The position numbers and the translations under genes are program-made. Below are positions 50,718 to 59,837 of a DNA stretch of 64,000 bases, one piece after another. Positions within the stretch are counted from its first letter, which is position 1. Every line of letters begins with the position of its first letter. Source of the DNA: Sinorhizobium garamanticum (lineage in GTDB: Bacteria; Pseudomonadota; Alphaproteobacteria; Rhizobiales; Rhizobiaceae). Location of the stretch: assembly GCF_029892065.1 (NCBI RefSeq), contig NZ_CP120373.1, forward strand, positions 186,001 to 250,000, written 5' to 3'. Below the pieces are notes generated by a model. It saw only the letters and a program-made list of their open reading frames with translations. It did not search any database and was not told the DNA's origin.

Positions 50718-52331
50718 TCATTTCACCTCCGCGGCAGCCCGGCCATCCGAGAACAAGCCGCCGATTGTGGATCTTATATCGGCCGCGCGATTGGGCGCCA
50801 CGGAGAAGTGGCGAAGGCCCGCAGCCATGAGCGCCGGGATATGCCAGGGGTCGGAGGCCATCTCGCCGCAGATCCCGATCGGTTTTTTCATCGCCTCGGC
50901 AAGCGCCACGCCCTGCGCGATTACCCTACAGACCGCCGGCGTGGCGGCGTCGTAAAGTGCGGAGACGCTTTGGTCGTCCCTTGCGGCCGCCGCAAGATAT
51001 TGCGCCAGATCGTTTGTCCCGAAGGAGAAGAAGTCTGATCGCGAAAAACGATCGAGCATCAATGCCGCCGCCGGAACCTCCACCATGATGCCGATCTCCG
51101 GCATGCGCGCCTGCAGCCCACGCCTGACAAGAGCGGCGCGCTCCTCTTCGAAGAACGCCTGCATCGCGTCGAACTCGTCCGGGATCGTCACCATCGGCAA
51201 GAGGACGCCGAGATCGCCGTGCACGGCGGCGCGCAGCAGCGCGCGCGCCTGGGCGCGGGCAAGCTCCGGCCGCGCCAGGAGCAACCGGATGCCCCTGAGG
51301 CCCATGAAAGATTCGCTCTTCTTGGCCCCAAGGCCCGGCAATGTCTTGTCGCCGCCGAGATCCAGCATACGCACGGTCACCGGCGCTTCGCCGGCCCAGT
51401 CCAATGCGCGGCGATAGATATCGTAGTGTCTTGCCTCATCGACGGCATCCGCGGCCGAAGTCAATAGAAATTCGGTCCGCATCAGACCGATGCCCGCGAA
51501 GGACGAGGAATCAATGGCCTTGAATTCAACCGGATCATTGATGATGGCGGATAGCCGGATCGCAAGGCCGTCGGCGGTCTTAACCGTTCCGCCGGTGCGG
51601 CGTGAGGCGATCGGCCTCGATCGAGCCATTCTCGACTTCGCCTCGCGAACTTGAGCATCCCCAGGCTCAATTACGACTCGGCCGTCATTCGCATCGACAA
51701 GCGCGCGAATGCCACCGGCGACTTCGAACCGCCCGGTTGCCACGACCATGGGGACCGAACGGCTGCGGGCGAGCATTGCTACGTGGCTGGAAGCGCTGCC
51801 TTCGAAGAGGACGATGCCGCCGCCGGCGGTCCAGTCATGCTGAAGGAAGAGGCTGGGCTGAAGGTCCTTACCGACGAAGACCGAACCCGGCGCGAAGTCC
51901 ACCAGGGGACGGCCGATGAGCGCACTGAGAACGCGATTGCGGATGTCGACGATATCGACGGCGCGGGCGCGGAGTTGCTCATCGGGTGCCGCCTCGATGC
52001 CGGCGATATAGTCGTTGAGCGCTCCTAGCCAGGCGAGTGCGGCGCCATCGCCTGTGACGATCCGGTCCTCGGCCATTTCGACGAGAGCCGGATCGAGCAG
52101 CATCTCGATCTGGAAGTCGAGAATGCCGGCGCTCTCCTCATCCGACCGATCCGCGAGAGCCTTGAGTTCCGCGACGGCAGTGGCGACGGCCTGCTGCAGC
52201 TTGTCGCCCTCCGCGGCCACGGAGTCACGCAGCGCAAGCGCCTCTGCGGTAACATCGACGGGGCGATGGACAGGCCCGACCCCGACACCTGGAGAGGCGG
52301 AGATTCCTGTGATTTCAAGCGCTTCGGCCAT
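50718..52331 (-). CDS. PTS enzyme I-type phosphotransferase (PEP-protein phosphotransferase)
   Basis: 537-residue EI that autophosphorylates from PEP and passes the phosphate to HPr. Seen: N-terminal 'ITGISASPGVGVGP', active-site His183 in 'GSASSHVAML', PEP-binding 'GIGLMRTEFLL', 'MEVPAAALMLD'-type barrel region ('IGIMVEVPAAALML'), 'FFSFGTNDLAQYLAAAARDD' and the catalytic 'ICGEMASDP' cysteine. It overlaps the HPr gene by 17 bases. Dedicated to the dha phosphorelay by context rather than to general sugar PTS. Confidence 0.93.
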   Translation of the reverse strand: MAEALEITGISASPGVGVGPVHRPVDVTAEALALRDSVAAEGDKLQQAVATAVAELKALADRSDEESAGILDFQIEMLLDPALVEMAEDRIVTGDGAALAWLGALNDYIAGIEAAPDEQLRARAVDIVDIRNRVLSALIGRPLVDFAPGSVFVGKDLQPSLFLQHDWTAGGGIVLFEGSASSHVAMLARSRSVPMVVATGRFEVAGGIRALVDANDGRVVIEPGDAQVREAKSRMARSRPIASRRTGGTVKTADGLAIRLSAIINDPVEFKAIDSSSFAGIGLMRTEFLLTSAADAVDEARHYDIYRRALDWAGEAPVTVRMLDLGGDKTLPGLGAKKSESFMGLRGIRLLLARPELARAQARALLRAAVHGDLGVLLPMVTIPDEFDAMQAFFEEERAALVRRGLQARMPEIGIMVEVPAAALMLDRFSRSDFFSFGTNDLAQYLAAAARDDQSVSALYDAATPAVCRVIAQGVALAEAMKKPIGICGEMASDPWHIPALMAAGLRHFSVAPNRAADIRSTIGGLFSDGRAAAEVK

Positions 52332-52662
52332 GCTTCTTTTCTTCATCGAAGTCGCGCTCGACGAGCGCCCTGAGGGCATGGATCGCTTCTGCGGCGCGTA
52401 AGCCGCGGGCTCGGATTTTCAGGATCGAACCCCTTCGAATCTTCGCCCCCATGATCTTGACGATGCTCTTGCCGTTCAGCCAGACGTTGCTGTCGTTGAC
52501 CTCGATCTCGACCGTGCAGGGAAACGACTTCGCGAGCCGCGTGAAAATGACCGACGGACGGGCGTGCAGTCCGAAGCCGTGTGTCACCTCGATCTCCGCC
52601 TGGCAGTAGCCGTGCGTGTCGACTGTCTCCGATGTTTTCCGTCGCGGCCTGTTGTCCATCAC
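52315..52662 (-). CDS. HPr-like phosphocarrier protein
   Basis: 115-residue HPr with an N-terminal extension of about 20 residues. Seen: phospho-accepting His33 in 'GLHARPSVIF' and the regulatory-serine-like Ser66 in 'NGKSIVKIMG'. Accepts phosphate from EI and hands it to DhaM. Overlaps both neighbours (4 bases with DhaM, 17 with EI). Confidence 0.92.
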   Translation of the reverse strand: MMDNRPRRKTSETVDTHGYCQAEIEVTHGFGLHARPSVIFTRLAKSFPCTVEIEVNDSNVWLNGKSIVKIMGAKIRRGSILKIRARGLRAAEAIHALRALVERDFDEEKKHGRSA

Positions 52663-53066
52663 GGTGACAGCTCCTCGGCCGTCGCCACGACGCGGGCGAG
52701 AGCCGCGCCGCCCGACGCTTCAGCGGCAGCCATCACCGCCCCCTCGACGAGTGGCGCATCGCAAATAACCACTCTTCCGGAACGCGGCTCTCCGAGCATT
52801 TCGATCGCCATTTCGCTGTTGGTCTCCGCCCCGCCGAGATCGACGAAGACGGCGACCCCGGCATCCGACCAGGCCCGCTCTAGCGCGGCCAGTATGCCGG
52901 CCGCATGCGTGCCGAGCCCGCCCTCGGCGTTGCCGCCTGACCAGGCGAGCGGCACGCAATCGCCGACCATCTGGCGCACCATGTCGGCGGCGCCCTCGGC
53001 GACGAGCGGAGAATGCGAGACGATGACGATGCCGACATTTGCAGATTTCGGGTTCATGCCGGACAT
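52659..53066 (-). CDS. dhaM: DhaM, EIIA-Man-type phosphotransferase subunit
   Basis: 135-residue EIIA(Man)-like domain. Seen: phospho-accepting His18 in 'IVIVSHSPLVAEG', 'AVFVDLGGAETNSEM' and 'LVEGAVMAAAEASGG', all typical of DhaM. In E. coli DhaM is fused to HPr and EI-like domains; here these are three separate genes. Donates phosphate to the ADP bound on DhaL. Start chosen after GGAGGAGCA; overlaps DhaL by 13 bases. Confidence 0.92.
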   Translation of the reverse strand: MSGMNPKSANVGIVIVSHSPLVAEGAADMVRQMVGDCVPLAWSGGNAEGGLGTHAAGILAALERAWSDAGVAVFVDLGGAETNSEMAIEMLGEPRSGRVVICDAPLVEGAVMAAAEASGGAALARVVATAEELSP

Positions 53067-53701
53067 TGCTCCTCCAAGAAACGGCAGATCGCTGCCGTCA
53101 GCAGCGCACAACTCTTCGCGCCCGGATCGACATGACCGATCGACCGGTCGCCGAGAAACGCGGCGCGTCCTCGCATCGCCCTCATGCCGAAGGTGAGGCT
53201 TGCCGCCCTTTCCGCCCGCTCGGAAATACCTGCCAGTCCCGCGCGCCTTAACACTTCGCCATGCACCGGGTAAAGCACATCGAGCAGCGTCTTGTCGCCG
53301 GGACCTGCCCGGCCACGACGAGCAACGGCATCGATTGCACGCTCGAGCGCGCGTGCAAAGTCATCTTGGACGTGCGTACCGCCCAACTGGCGGCCGATCT
53401 CGATCAGCAGTGTCCCGTAGAGCGGGCCGGCCGCGCCGCCGACGCTCATGACAAGAGTGAGGCCGATCTCCTCCAGGGCTTTCGGCAGGGGAAGCTCTGA
53501 GAGCCGGTTTCGCTCGGCATAGACCGCCTCCAAGCCACGACGCATGTTGGTACCATGATCTCCGTCGCCGATCGCCCTGTCGAGTTCCGACAGATGATCG
53601 GCATTGGTGGCAATCACCTCGCGACAGGCCTCGATCAACCCGCCTATGAGCGCTGCGTTTGCCGACACTACGGACACCTTCTTCCAACCCTCCCCGATCA
53701 T
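53054..53701 (-). CDS. dhaL: DhaL, ADP-binding subunit of the PTS-type dihydroxyacetone kinase
   Basis: 215-residue all-alpha barrel that holds ADP as a cofactor and phosphorylates the ketose on DhaK. Seen: Mg-ADP ligands in 'LDRAIGDGDHGTNM' (Asp41, Asp46, Asp48), 'SVGGAAGPLYGTLL' and 'GDRSIGHVDPGAKS'. First gene of the DhaL-DhaM-HPr-EI-unknown-DhaK run, 144 bases downstream of the fused kinase gene. Confidence 0.93.
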   Translation of the reverse strand: MIGEGWKKVSVVSANAALIGGLIEACREVIATNADHLSELDRAIGDGDHGTNMRRGLEAVYAERNRLSELPLPKALEEIGLTLVMSVGGAAGPLYGTLLIEIGRQLGGTHVQDDFARALERAIDAVARRGRAGPGDKTLLDVLYPVHGEVLRRAGLAGISERAERAASLTFGMRAMRGRAAFLGDRSIGHVDPGAKSCALLTAAICRFLEEQCPA

Positions 53702-53845
53702 ACTCGCGATCGGTCGCCATCGTTAGAGCATGCCCAGCCCGGGATGAGGATAAAGTGTGCGCGGTTTTCCGCCCGCATCCCAGGCTAACTTCCTAGAATC
53801 GATCACGTTTATGATTTAGGTCGATCCGACCTATATCATCGCGAT

Positions 53846-55489
53846 CTAACGAAGCCCTGCCGCGACTTCGAAGACCGCGGCCACCGCCATGGCGCCCGGG
53901 TCCGGTACGCCGTCGAGATCCCGTTCGCCGACGTAAGAAGCGCGGCCGGCCTTCGCCTTCTTCATCGCCCGGGTCGCGTCGGCGCCGGCGCGCGCCGCGG
54001 AAGCCGCCGCGGCAAGACCGCCCGCTCTAAGCGCGCGCAGCGCCGGATCCAGAGCATCTACCATCGTTCGGTCGCCGACGGCCGCCCCGCCGTAGAAGGT
54101 CATCCGTTCGAGTCCCGCCAAGAGCGCACCCGCCATGTCTTTCGTGTCCGAATAGGCCTTGGCGGCGGCGGTGAAGAAGATTGACAGAAGCACGCCGCTC
54201 GACCCGCCCATGCTTGTGCTAAGAATGCTGCCGATCGACGAGAGCGTCGCGGCGATATCCTTCAGCGGCAGCCTTTCGATCTGCGCCAGAACGCTGCGCG
54301 AACCTGTCGCCACGGTCGAGCCGGTATCGCCATCACCGGCCCGGGAGTCGAGGTGGTTGAGCTCCGCCTCTAACGAGAGCAGATGATCGCAGATCGCCGC
54401 GATCAGCCGATCGGCCGCCGGATCGTGACTGGCGGCCACGGACGGAGTGGCGGGCATGGCAGTCACCGGCAGAACGGAGACATCATGCCGCTCGACGGCG
54501 GGTATCCAGGCATGCGGGCCGACAGGCGATGTCAGTGCTGCCTCACGCTCGCCGTCGAGCCGGATCAGGGAAAGCGAAAAGCCGTTCATGTTGAGCGCCG
54601 TCATCATCGGCGCCGGGCCTATCGTCAGCTTCACGCGCTCGGCGAGCGACGATGAAAGAACCGTGTGGGCGATCAATCCCATCTCGATCGGCGGCACGGC
54701 ACCAAGATTGTTGATGAGAAGCGCATAGTGGCCATCTACTGGCAAAGCCCTGGAAAGCCGCTCGGACATGATGGCAACAATGCTGCGCGCCTCCTGCAGG
54801 GCGATCCGTTCGGCGCCGGGTTCGCCATGGATGCCGAGGCCCAACTCCCCCTCGTCCGTCTCGAGCCGCTCCGCATGGGCCTGGCCCGGGATCGAGCACG
54901 ACGATAGCGACACGCCGAGCGAGACGATAGCGCGCGCCGCCGAGCGGGCGGCAGCGGCAATGGTCTCGAGACCCGCATCCTGCTCGGACAGGTGTCCAGC
55001 AATCTTATGGACGAAGAGCGTTCCGGCGACGCCGCGCGGCTGGGCGATATCCGGCAGCGCGATGTCGTCGGCAACGATCACCATCTCGACGCGAAAGCCT
55101 TCGACGCGCGCCTTTTCCGCCGCGAGCCCGAAGTTGAGGCGATCGCCAGTGTAGTTCTTGACGATCAGCAGGCAGCCCTTCGGCCCGGTCACCGCGCGAA
55201 TCGCGGTCAGCACCGCCTCGACGCTCGGCGAGGCGAAGATCTCGCCGGAAACCGCCGCAGTCAACATGCCTTTCCCGACAAAGCCCGCATGCGAAGGCTC
55301 ATGGCCGGCCCCGCCGCCCGAGATGACTGCGACCTTCGCCTTTTCCCATTCACCGCGCAGGACGACCTTGATGTCGGGATAGGCGTCAAGGCGCGCGAGT
55401 CTTCCGGCCGGCGCCGTCTGCAGCAAGCCATCCAGCGCTTCGGTGACGATGTTTTCCCTGCGGTTGAAAAAGTGCTTCATTGTTTTCAT
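53846..55489 (-). CDS. Fused DhaK-DhaL (ATP-dependent dihydroxyacetone/ketose kinase)
   Basis: 547-residue single-chain kinase. Seen: DhaK domain (about 1-330) with 'ISGGGAGHEPSHAGFVGKGM' and the covalent-binding His221 ('GLGIHGEPGAE'). After a linker near 340-365 comes a DhaL domain with 'LDSRAGDGDTGSTV' and 'AVGDRTMVDALDPAL'. Such fusions use ATP directly. Homologues phosphorylate dihydroxyacetone or D/L-erythrulose. An alternative start at 55480 ('MKHFFNR') fits family N-termini. It sits between ABC operon B and the PTS-type kinase set, so it probably handles the imported polyol-derived ketose. Confidence 0.92.
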   Translation of the reverse strand: MKTMKHFFNRRENIVTEALDGLLQTAPAGRLARLDAYPDIKVVLRGEWEKAKVAVISGGGAGHEPSHAGFVGKGMLTAAVSGEIFASPSVEAVLTAIRAVTGPKGCLLIVKNYTGDRLNFGLAAEKARVEGFRVEMVIVADDIALPDIAQPRGVAGTLFVHKIAGHLSEQDAGLETIAAAARSAARAIVSLGVSLSSCSIPGQAHAERLETDEGELGLGIHGEPGAERIALQEARSIVAIMSERLSRALPVDGHYALLINNLGAVPPIEMGLIAHTVLSSSLAERVKLTIGPAPMMTALNMNGFSLSLIRLDGEREAALTSPVGPHAWIPAVERHDVSVLPVTAMPATPSVAASHDPAADRLIAAICDHLLSLEAELNHLDSRAGDGDTGSTVATGSRSVLAQIERLPLKDIAATLSSIGSILSTSMGGSSGVLLSIFFTAAAKAYSDTKDMAGALLAGLERMTFYGGAAVGDRTMVDALDPALRALRAGGLAAAASAARAGADATRAMKKAKAGRASYVGERDLDGVPDPGAMAVAAVFEVAAGLR

Positions 55490-55528
55490 CCAATTGCTTC
55501 TCGACTTCTCTGCGAAACGATCGGCGCC

Positions 55529-56536
55529 TTAGCGCAGCCGCTCGCCGTCTGTTCCGAAATAAAGGGGCTGTCTCAGCGAGAGGTTTATCCGATCGCCCGG
55601 TTTGATGGAGAGATAGGGGTCGGCGAGAGTCACGAGCTTGTGGCCTTTCACCCGGATGTGCAGGTGGTTCTGGTCGCCGAGGTGCTCGATCCAGTCCACC
55701 TCGGCATTGCCCTCGGTGTCCGTGGCGATCTCCAGATGTTCGGTCCGCGCGCCAATCGTGCGCGCACCGGTAGGTGGCGCGGCTCCCGGCAGGAGGTCTA
55801 CGGGAAGCAGGTTTATGTGCGGCTGGCCGAGGCGCGCCGCGACATGCAGATTGGCCGGGTCCGCATAGATCTCCCGCGGCGTGCCGATCTGCACGAGCCG
55901 GCCCTTGGACAAAATGCCGATGCGATCCGCCATCGTCATCGCCTCGACCTGGTCATGGGTAACGTAGAGCAGCGTCGAGCCCAGCTCCTTTTGGATCCGC
56001 TTCAGTTCCAGCCGGAGTTCGGCGCGCAGCTTGGCGTCGAGCGAAGACAGCGGCTCGTCCATCAGATAGATCGCCGGCCGCCGAACGAGCGCCCGGCCGA
56101 TCGCGACACGCTGCATCTCGCCACCCGAAAGCCGCGTCGAGCGGTTTTCGAGCTTGTGCTCGATGCGGACCATGCGCGCGACCTCGCGCACGCGACGGTC
56201 AATCTCATCACTGCTCAGCCGCCGAGCCGGGGATCGCAGCGGAAAAGCGAGATTGTCGTAGACGCTCAGATGCGGATAAAGCGAATATTGCTGGAAGACG
56301 AAGGCCACGTCCCGCTCGGCGGGCGATTGCCGGCTGACATCGCGACCGGCGATCGTCACCCGCCCGCAATCCGGCCTTTCGAGCCCGGCGATCAAACGCA
56401 GGGTCGTCGTCTTGCCGGCGCCTGTCGGCCCGAGGAGGACCACGAATTCCCCGTCTCTTATGGTCAGCGACAGATCGTCGACCGCGACCGTGTCGCCGAA
56501 GGCCTTGCCTATGCCGTGAAGAACGACCTCAGCCAT
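55529..56536 (-). CDS. ABC operon B: ATPase 2 (LSGGE type)
   Basis: 335-residue ATPase. Seen: Walker A GPTGAGKT (36-43), signature LSGGE (136-140), Walker B YLMDE, 'YVTHDQVEAM', and a short TOBE region. Its Ala in the P-loop and Glu in the signature match ATPase 2 of operon A. It overlaps the preceding ATPase gene by eight bases. Confidence 0.94.
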   Translation of the reverse strand: MAEVVLHGIGKAFGDTVAVDDLSLTIRDGEFVVLLGPTGAGKTTTLRLIAGLERPDCGRVTIAGRDVSRQSPAERDVAFVFQQYSLYPHLSVYDNLAFPLRSPARRLSSDEIDRRVREVARMVRIEHKLENRSTRLSGGEMQRVAIGRALVRRPAIYLMDEPLSSLDAKLRAELRLELKRIQKELGSTLLYVTHDQVEAMTMADRIGILSKGRLVQIGTPREIYADPANLHVAARLGQPHINLLPVDLLPGAAPPTGARTIGARTEHLEIATDTEGNAEVDWIEHLGDQNHLHIRVKGHKLVTLADPYLSIKPGDRINLSLRQPLYFGTDGERLR

Positions 56537-57626
56537 GGCGCGCCTCCGCATAGAGAGAGGAGGCGATCGCCCTGCCTGAGATGCAGTCGAAGACGGCGAG
56601 CTTTGCCGGATTGAATTCGAGCCCGACGGTCTCGCCAAGCCTGAAGCTGCGGTCCGCCGAAACGCGCGCCTTGACGATGCCGGCGGCGGTCTCCACGGCG
56701 ATGATCTGGTTGGTGCCGTGATATTCACTGCCATAGACAGCGCCGCGGATGGGGGATTGATCGCTGAAGCGGATATGTTCCGGACGGACGCCGAGCGCCA
56801 TTTCGCCCGGCGCCACGTCCTCCCCCACCTCCGGCACGGCGACTTCGACAGCGTCGAGGAATATCGATCGCGTCCCTCTTTTGAGTCCCGAATGGAAGCG
56901 CATGAAATTCATCGGCGGCGAGCCGATGAAATCGGCGACATACATCGAGGCCGGACGATTGTAGATTTCCTGCGGCGTGCCGAACTGTTCGATCACGCCG
57001 TGGTTCATAACCGCGATCTTGTCGGCCATCGCCATGGCTTCGTGCTGGTCATGAGTCACGTAGACCGTTGTCGCGCGGATGCGATTGTGCAGCTCGCGCA
57101 GCTCATGGACCATGACCTCGCGGAATTCCGCGTCGAGCGTGCCGAGTGGCTCGTCCATCAGGAAGCACTTTGGCCGCCGGACGATCGCTCGACCGAGTGC
57201 AACACGCTGGCGGTCGCCGCCGGCAAGGCCCGAGACAGACCGGTCGATGATGTGATCGATCCTCAAGAGCCTCGCGGTCTCCTCGACGCGGGCGCGGATT
57301 TCCGTCCTTGGCACGCCCTGCGACAGGAGCGGGAAACCGATGTTCCGGCGTACATTCATGTGCGGATAAAGCGCGAAGAGCTGGAAGACGAAGGCGATGT
57401 CGCGGGCGCTCGCCCGGTTAAAGGTGACGTCCTCGCCGTCGAGATAAATCTTGCCGCTCGTCGGCAGCTCAAGCCCGGCAATCATCCTGAGTGTCGTTGT
57501 CTTGCCGCAGCCCGACGGCCCGAGCAGCGCCAGAAACTCACCGTCCTCGACCGTGAAACTCGAATCCTCGACGGCGACAAAATCACCGAACTGCTTGCGG
57601 AGGTTTACGATCTTGATCTCGGACAT
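56529..57626 (-). CDS. ABC operon B: ATPase 1 (LAGGD type)
   Basis: 365-residue ATPase. Seen: Walker A GPSGCGKT (36-43), signature LAGGD (134-138), Walker B FLMDE, 'YVTHDQHEAM', and TOBE 'LGVRPEHIRF'. The Cys P-loop and Asp signature match ATPase 1 of operon A. Begins three bases after the small membrane gene. Confidence 0.94.
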   Translation of the reverse strand: MSEIKIVNLRKQFGDFVAVEDSSFTVEDGEFLALLGPSGCGKTTTLRMIAGLELPTSGKIYLDGEDVTFNRASARDIAFVFQLFALYPHMNVRRNIGFPLLSQGVPRTEIRARVEETARLLRIDHIIDRSVSGLAGGDRQRVALGRAIVRRPKCFLMDEPLGTLDAEFREVMVHELRELHNRIRATTVYVTHDQHEAMAMADKIAVMNHGVIEQFGTPQEIYNRPASMYVADFIGSPPMNFMRFHSGLKRGTRSIFLDAVEVAVPEVGEDVAPGEMALGVRPEHIRFSDQSPIRGAVYGSEYHGTNQIIAVETAAGIVKARVSADRSFRLGETVGLEFNPAKLAVFDCISGRAIASSLYAEARHG

Positions 57627-57629
57627 CGC

Positions 57630-57839
57630 TTACTCCGGAAATTTCGAGACGACGATGAACATAACGGTTCCAGTCAGCAGCATCGCCAGCGAATAGGTGT
57701 AGAGCGCCAGCAGGAACGGCTGGAACAGCATCAGGAAGCCCGCGGCGATCAGCGCCGTCGCGATGCTTTCCATCGGGCCGCGCCTGAGGAGGAACGGTCG
57801 CTTGCGGGATGCAGGGGTCAATTCTTGCGGGTTCGTCAT
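57630..57839 (-). CDS. ABC operon B: small two-helix membrane protein
   Basis: 69-residue counterpart of the protein at 38087-38290. A 22-residue polar/basic N-terminus precedes two helices ('SIATALIAAGFLMLFQPF' and 'YSLAMLLTGTVMFIVV'), ending 'SKFPE'. It overlaps permease 2 by four bases (ATGA). It shares the G-x-x-x-L-x-QP(W/F) and SK(I/F)P motifs with the operon A protein although overall identity is low. This points to a conserved accessory subunit. Confidence 0.85.
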   Translation of the reverse strand: MTNPQELTPASRKRPFLLRRGPMESIATALIAAGFLMLFQPFLLALYTYSLAMLLTGTVMFIVVSKFPE

Positions 57840-58792
57840 TTGCGGACCGCTCCGAAGGTGATGCCGCGCAGCAATTGCTTGCGCAGGATGATGGTGAAGA
57901 CGAGAATCGGTATGAGGAAGATCGTCGTGCCGGCGGCAACCGCCGGCCAATCCTGGCCGCCCTCGCCGATGATCGTCGGTATGAACGGCGGCGCGGTTTG
58001 CGCCGCGCCCGAAGTCAGGAGTACCGCGAAGGCATATTCGTTCCAGGCGAAGATCAGGCAGAAGATCGCCGTTGCGGCGATGCCGGTCGTCGCCTGCGGC
58101 AGCACGACCTTCCAGAAGGCCTGCAGCCGGGTATAACCATCGATCATCGCCGCCTCCTCGTATTCGCGGGGAATCTCGTCAATGAAGCCCTTGAGCAGCC
58201 AGACGGCGAGCGAGACGTTGACGGCGGTATAGAGGAGGATCATGCCGAGCGCCGTATCGGAAAGTCCGAACTGGCGGTACATGAGGTAGATCGGGATCGC
58301 CACCGCGATCGGCGGCATCATCCGTGTCGAAAGAATGAAGAACAGTAAATCGTCGGCAAGCGGCACGCGGAAGCGCGAGAAGCCATAGGCAGCAAGCGTT
58401 CCCAGAGAGACGGCAAGGAAGGTCGAGCCGAAGGCGATTACGAGCGAATTGCCGAAGCGGGGCCAGTAGTTCGAAGGACCGGCGATGACCATGTTGCGGC
58501 CGCGGGTGATCTCGTCGCACGCTCCCGTCGGGGCGGGGAGCGACTGGATATAGTCCGGCGTCTGCCTGGTGCGCGTCGTGAACAGGTTGCAGAAACCCTC
58601 GAGCGTCGGCGTGAACACGATCTTCGGCGGATAGCTGATCGAGTCAGGCGGCGACTTGATGCTCGTCAGGAAGATCCAGGCGAGCGGGACCATCGTCACC
58701 AGCGCATAGAGGATGACGATCGTACCGGCGATGCGCTTCACGGTCGGCGTCGGCTCGACCACGGAATGGGCGGTGGTGTTGACCGAACTCAT
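57836..58792 (-). CDS. ABC operon B: permease 2
   Basis: 318-residue MalG-type permease with an enlarged first periplasmic loop ('LEGFCNLFTTRTRQTPDY' to 'NYWPRFGN', with a Cys in each part). Seen: 'TRMMPPIAVAIPIYLMYR', EAA loop 'EYEEAAMIDGYTRLQAFWKV', terminal 'LLRGITFGAVRK'. Subfamily features match operon A permease 2. Overlaps permease 1 by four bases. Confidence 0.93.
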   Translation of the reverse strand: MSSVNTTAHSVVEPTPTVKRIAGTIVILYALVTMVPLAWIFLTSIKSPPDSISYPPKIVFTPTLEGFCNLFTTRTRQTPDYIQSLPAPTGACDEITRGRNMVIAGPSNYWPRFGNSLVIAFGSTFLAVSLGTLAAYGFSRFRVPLADDLLFFILSTRMMPPIAVAIPIYLMYRQFGLSDTALGMILLYTAVNVSLAVWLLKGFIDEIPREYEEAAMIDGYTRLQAFWKVVLPQATTGIAATAIFCLIFAWNEYAFAVLLTSGAAQTAPPFIPTIIGEGGQDWPAVAAGTTIFLIPILVFTIILRKQLLRGITFGAVRK

Positions 58793-59766
58793 CGCTGTTT
58801 CACCTTGTTGAGCGCTTTGACGTAGATGTTCGCGAGGCCGAACACGGCGACGAAAAGGATGATCGCGAAGGCGGACGATCGTCCGGTGAGCCAGCTTTCG
58901 AAGGCCTCGCGCTTCAGCGTGATCGACGCGACCTCGGTGGTCGAACCGGGCCCTCCACCCGTCAAAAGCATCACCATGTCGAACATCTTGAAGTTCTCGA
59001 TGCCGCGGAAGAGCACCGCGAGCATGATGAAGGGCAGTGCCATTGGCACGGTGATCGACCAGAATTGCCGCCAGACGGAAGCGCGGTCGACCTCGGCCGC
59101 CTCGTAGATGTAGTCGGGTATCGACCTGAGGCCGGCGAGGCAGATCAGCATGACGTAAGGCGTCCACATCCAGGTATCGACGATGATGATCGCCCAGGGT
59201 GCCAAGCTCACCGAACCGAGCATCTCGAAGGATGACGGCGGAATGCCCGTGAAGAACGAGACGATATAGTTGAAGAGGCCGATCTGCGGCTGGTAGAGGA
59301 ACCGCCAGAAATTACCGACGACCGCCGGCGACAGCATCATCGGAATGAGGATGACCGTCGTCCAGAATGCGTGGCCGCGGAACTTGCGGTCGATGAGGTA
59401 GGCGAGTGCGAAGCCGATGACCGTCTGCAGGAGGATCGTCCAGAAAACGAAATGCGCCGTCGTCTGCATGGCGATCCAGATGTCCGGATCATTGAGCACC
59501 CGCTGGTAGTTACGCAAACCGACGCTCTCGACCTCGGCGTTGGGGCGGTTGGCGCGGAAATTCGTGAAGGACAGGTAGACCGCCCAGATCAGCGGAAAAA
59601 TATTGATCGCAAGCAGCAAGGCGATCGTCGGCGTTATAAAGAGCCAGGCGATGGCGCGATCCGAAAGGCCGCGCACCCGGTCCGCGATCGTTGTCGGCGT
59701 AGCGCAAGCAAGCATGTCGGCGGATCGCTCCGCAATGGTGGAAGGGGCATCGGTCACGGACAACAC
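58789..59766 (-). CDS. ABC operon B: permease 1
   Basis: 325-residue MalF-type permease. Seen: 'WLFITPTIALLLAINIFPLIWAV', 'VGLRNYQRVLNDPDIW', EAA loop 'YIYEAAEVDRASVWRQFWSI', 'LTGGGPGSTTEVASITLKREAF' and a C-terminus 'NIYVKALNKVKQR' like operon A permease 1. Start codon uncertain: GTG at 59766 or 59757, neither with a strong RBS. Confidence 0.92.
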   Translation of the reverse strand: MLSVTDAPSTIAERSADMLACATPTTIADRVRGLSDRAIAWLFITPTIALLLAINIFPLIWAVYLSFTNFRANRPNAEVESVGLRNYQRVLNDPDIWIAMQTTAHFVFWTILLQTVIGFALAYLIDRKFRGHAFWTTVILIPMMLSPAVVGNFWRFLYQPQIGLFNYIVSFFTGIPPSSFEMLGSVSLAPWAIIIVDTWMWTPYVMLICLAGLRSIPDYIYEAAEVDRASVWRQFWSITVPMALPFIMLAVLFRGIENFKMFDMVMLLTGGGPGSTTEVASITLKREAFESWLTGRSSAFAIILFVAVFGLANIYVKALNKVKQR

Positions 59767-59798
59767 CTGAATTCAACGAAGGATAGGGTTCGGGGACG

Positions 59799-59822
59799 AC
59801 GGCCCGGACCTTGCCGGGCCGT
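59799..59822 (-). promoter_or_regulatory. Intercistronic stem-loop after binding protein B
   Basis: 9-bp perfect stem ACGGCCCGG/CCGGGCCGT (59799-59807 with 59814-59822) in the 71-base gap between the binding-protein stop and permease 1. No T-run on the minus strand; likely sets relative expression, like the equivalent hairpin at 36076-36096. Confidence 0.65.
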
Positions 59823-59837
59823 GTTCCTGAGGGAAGC

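Noticed and set aside
54992..58136. Two long plus-strand frames (540 and 472 codons) opposite the DhaK-DhaL and ABC genes
   Set aside because: Antisense to genes with complete Walker and DhaK/DhaL motifs; no family signal of their own.
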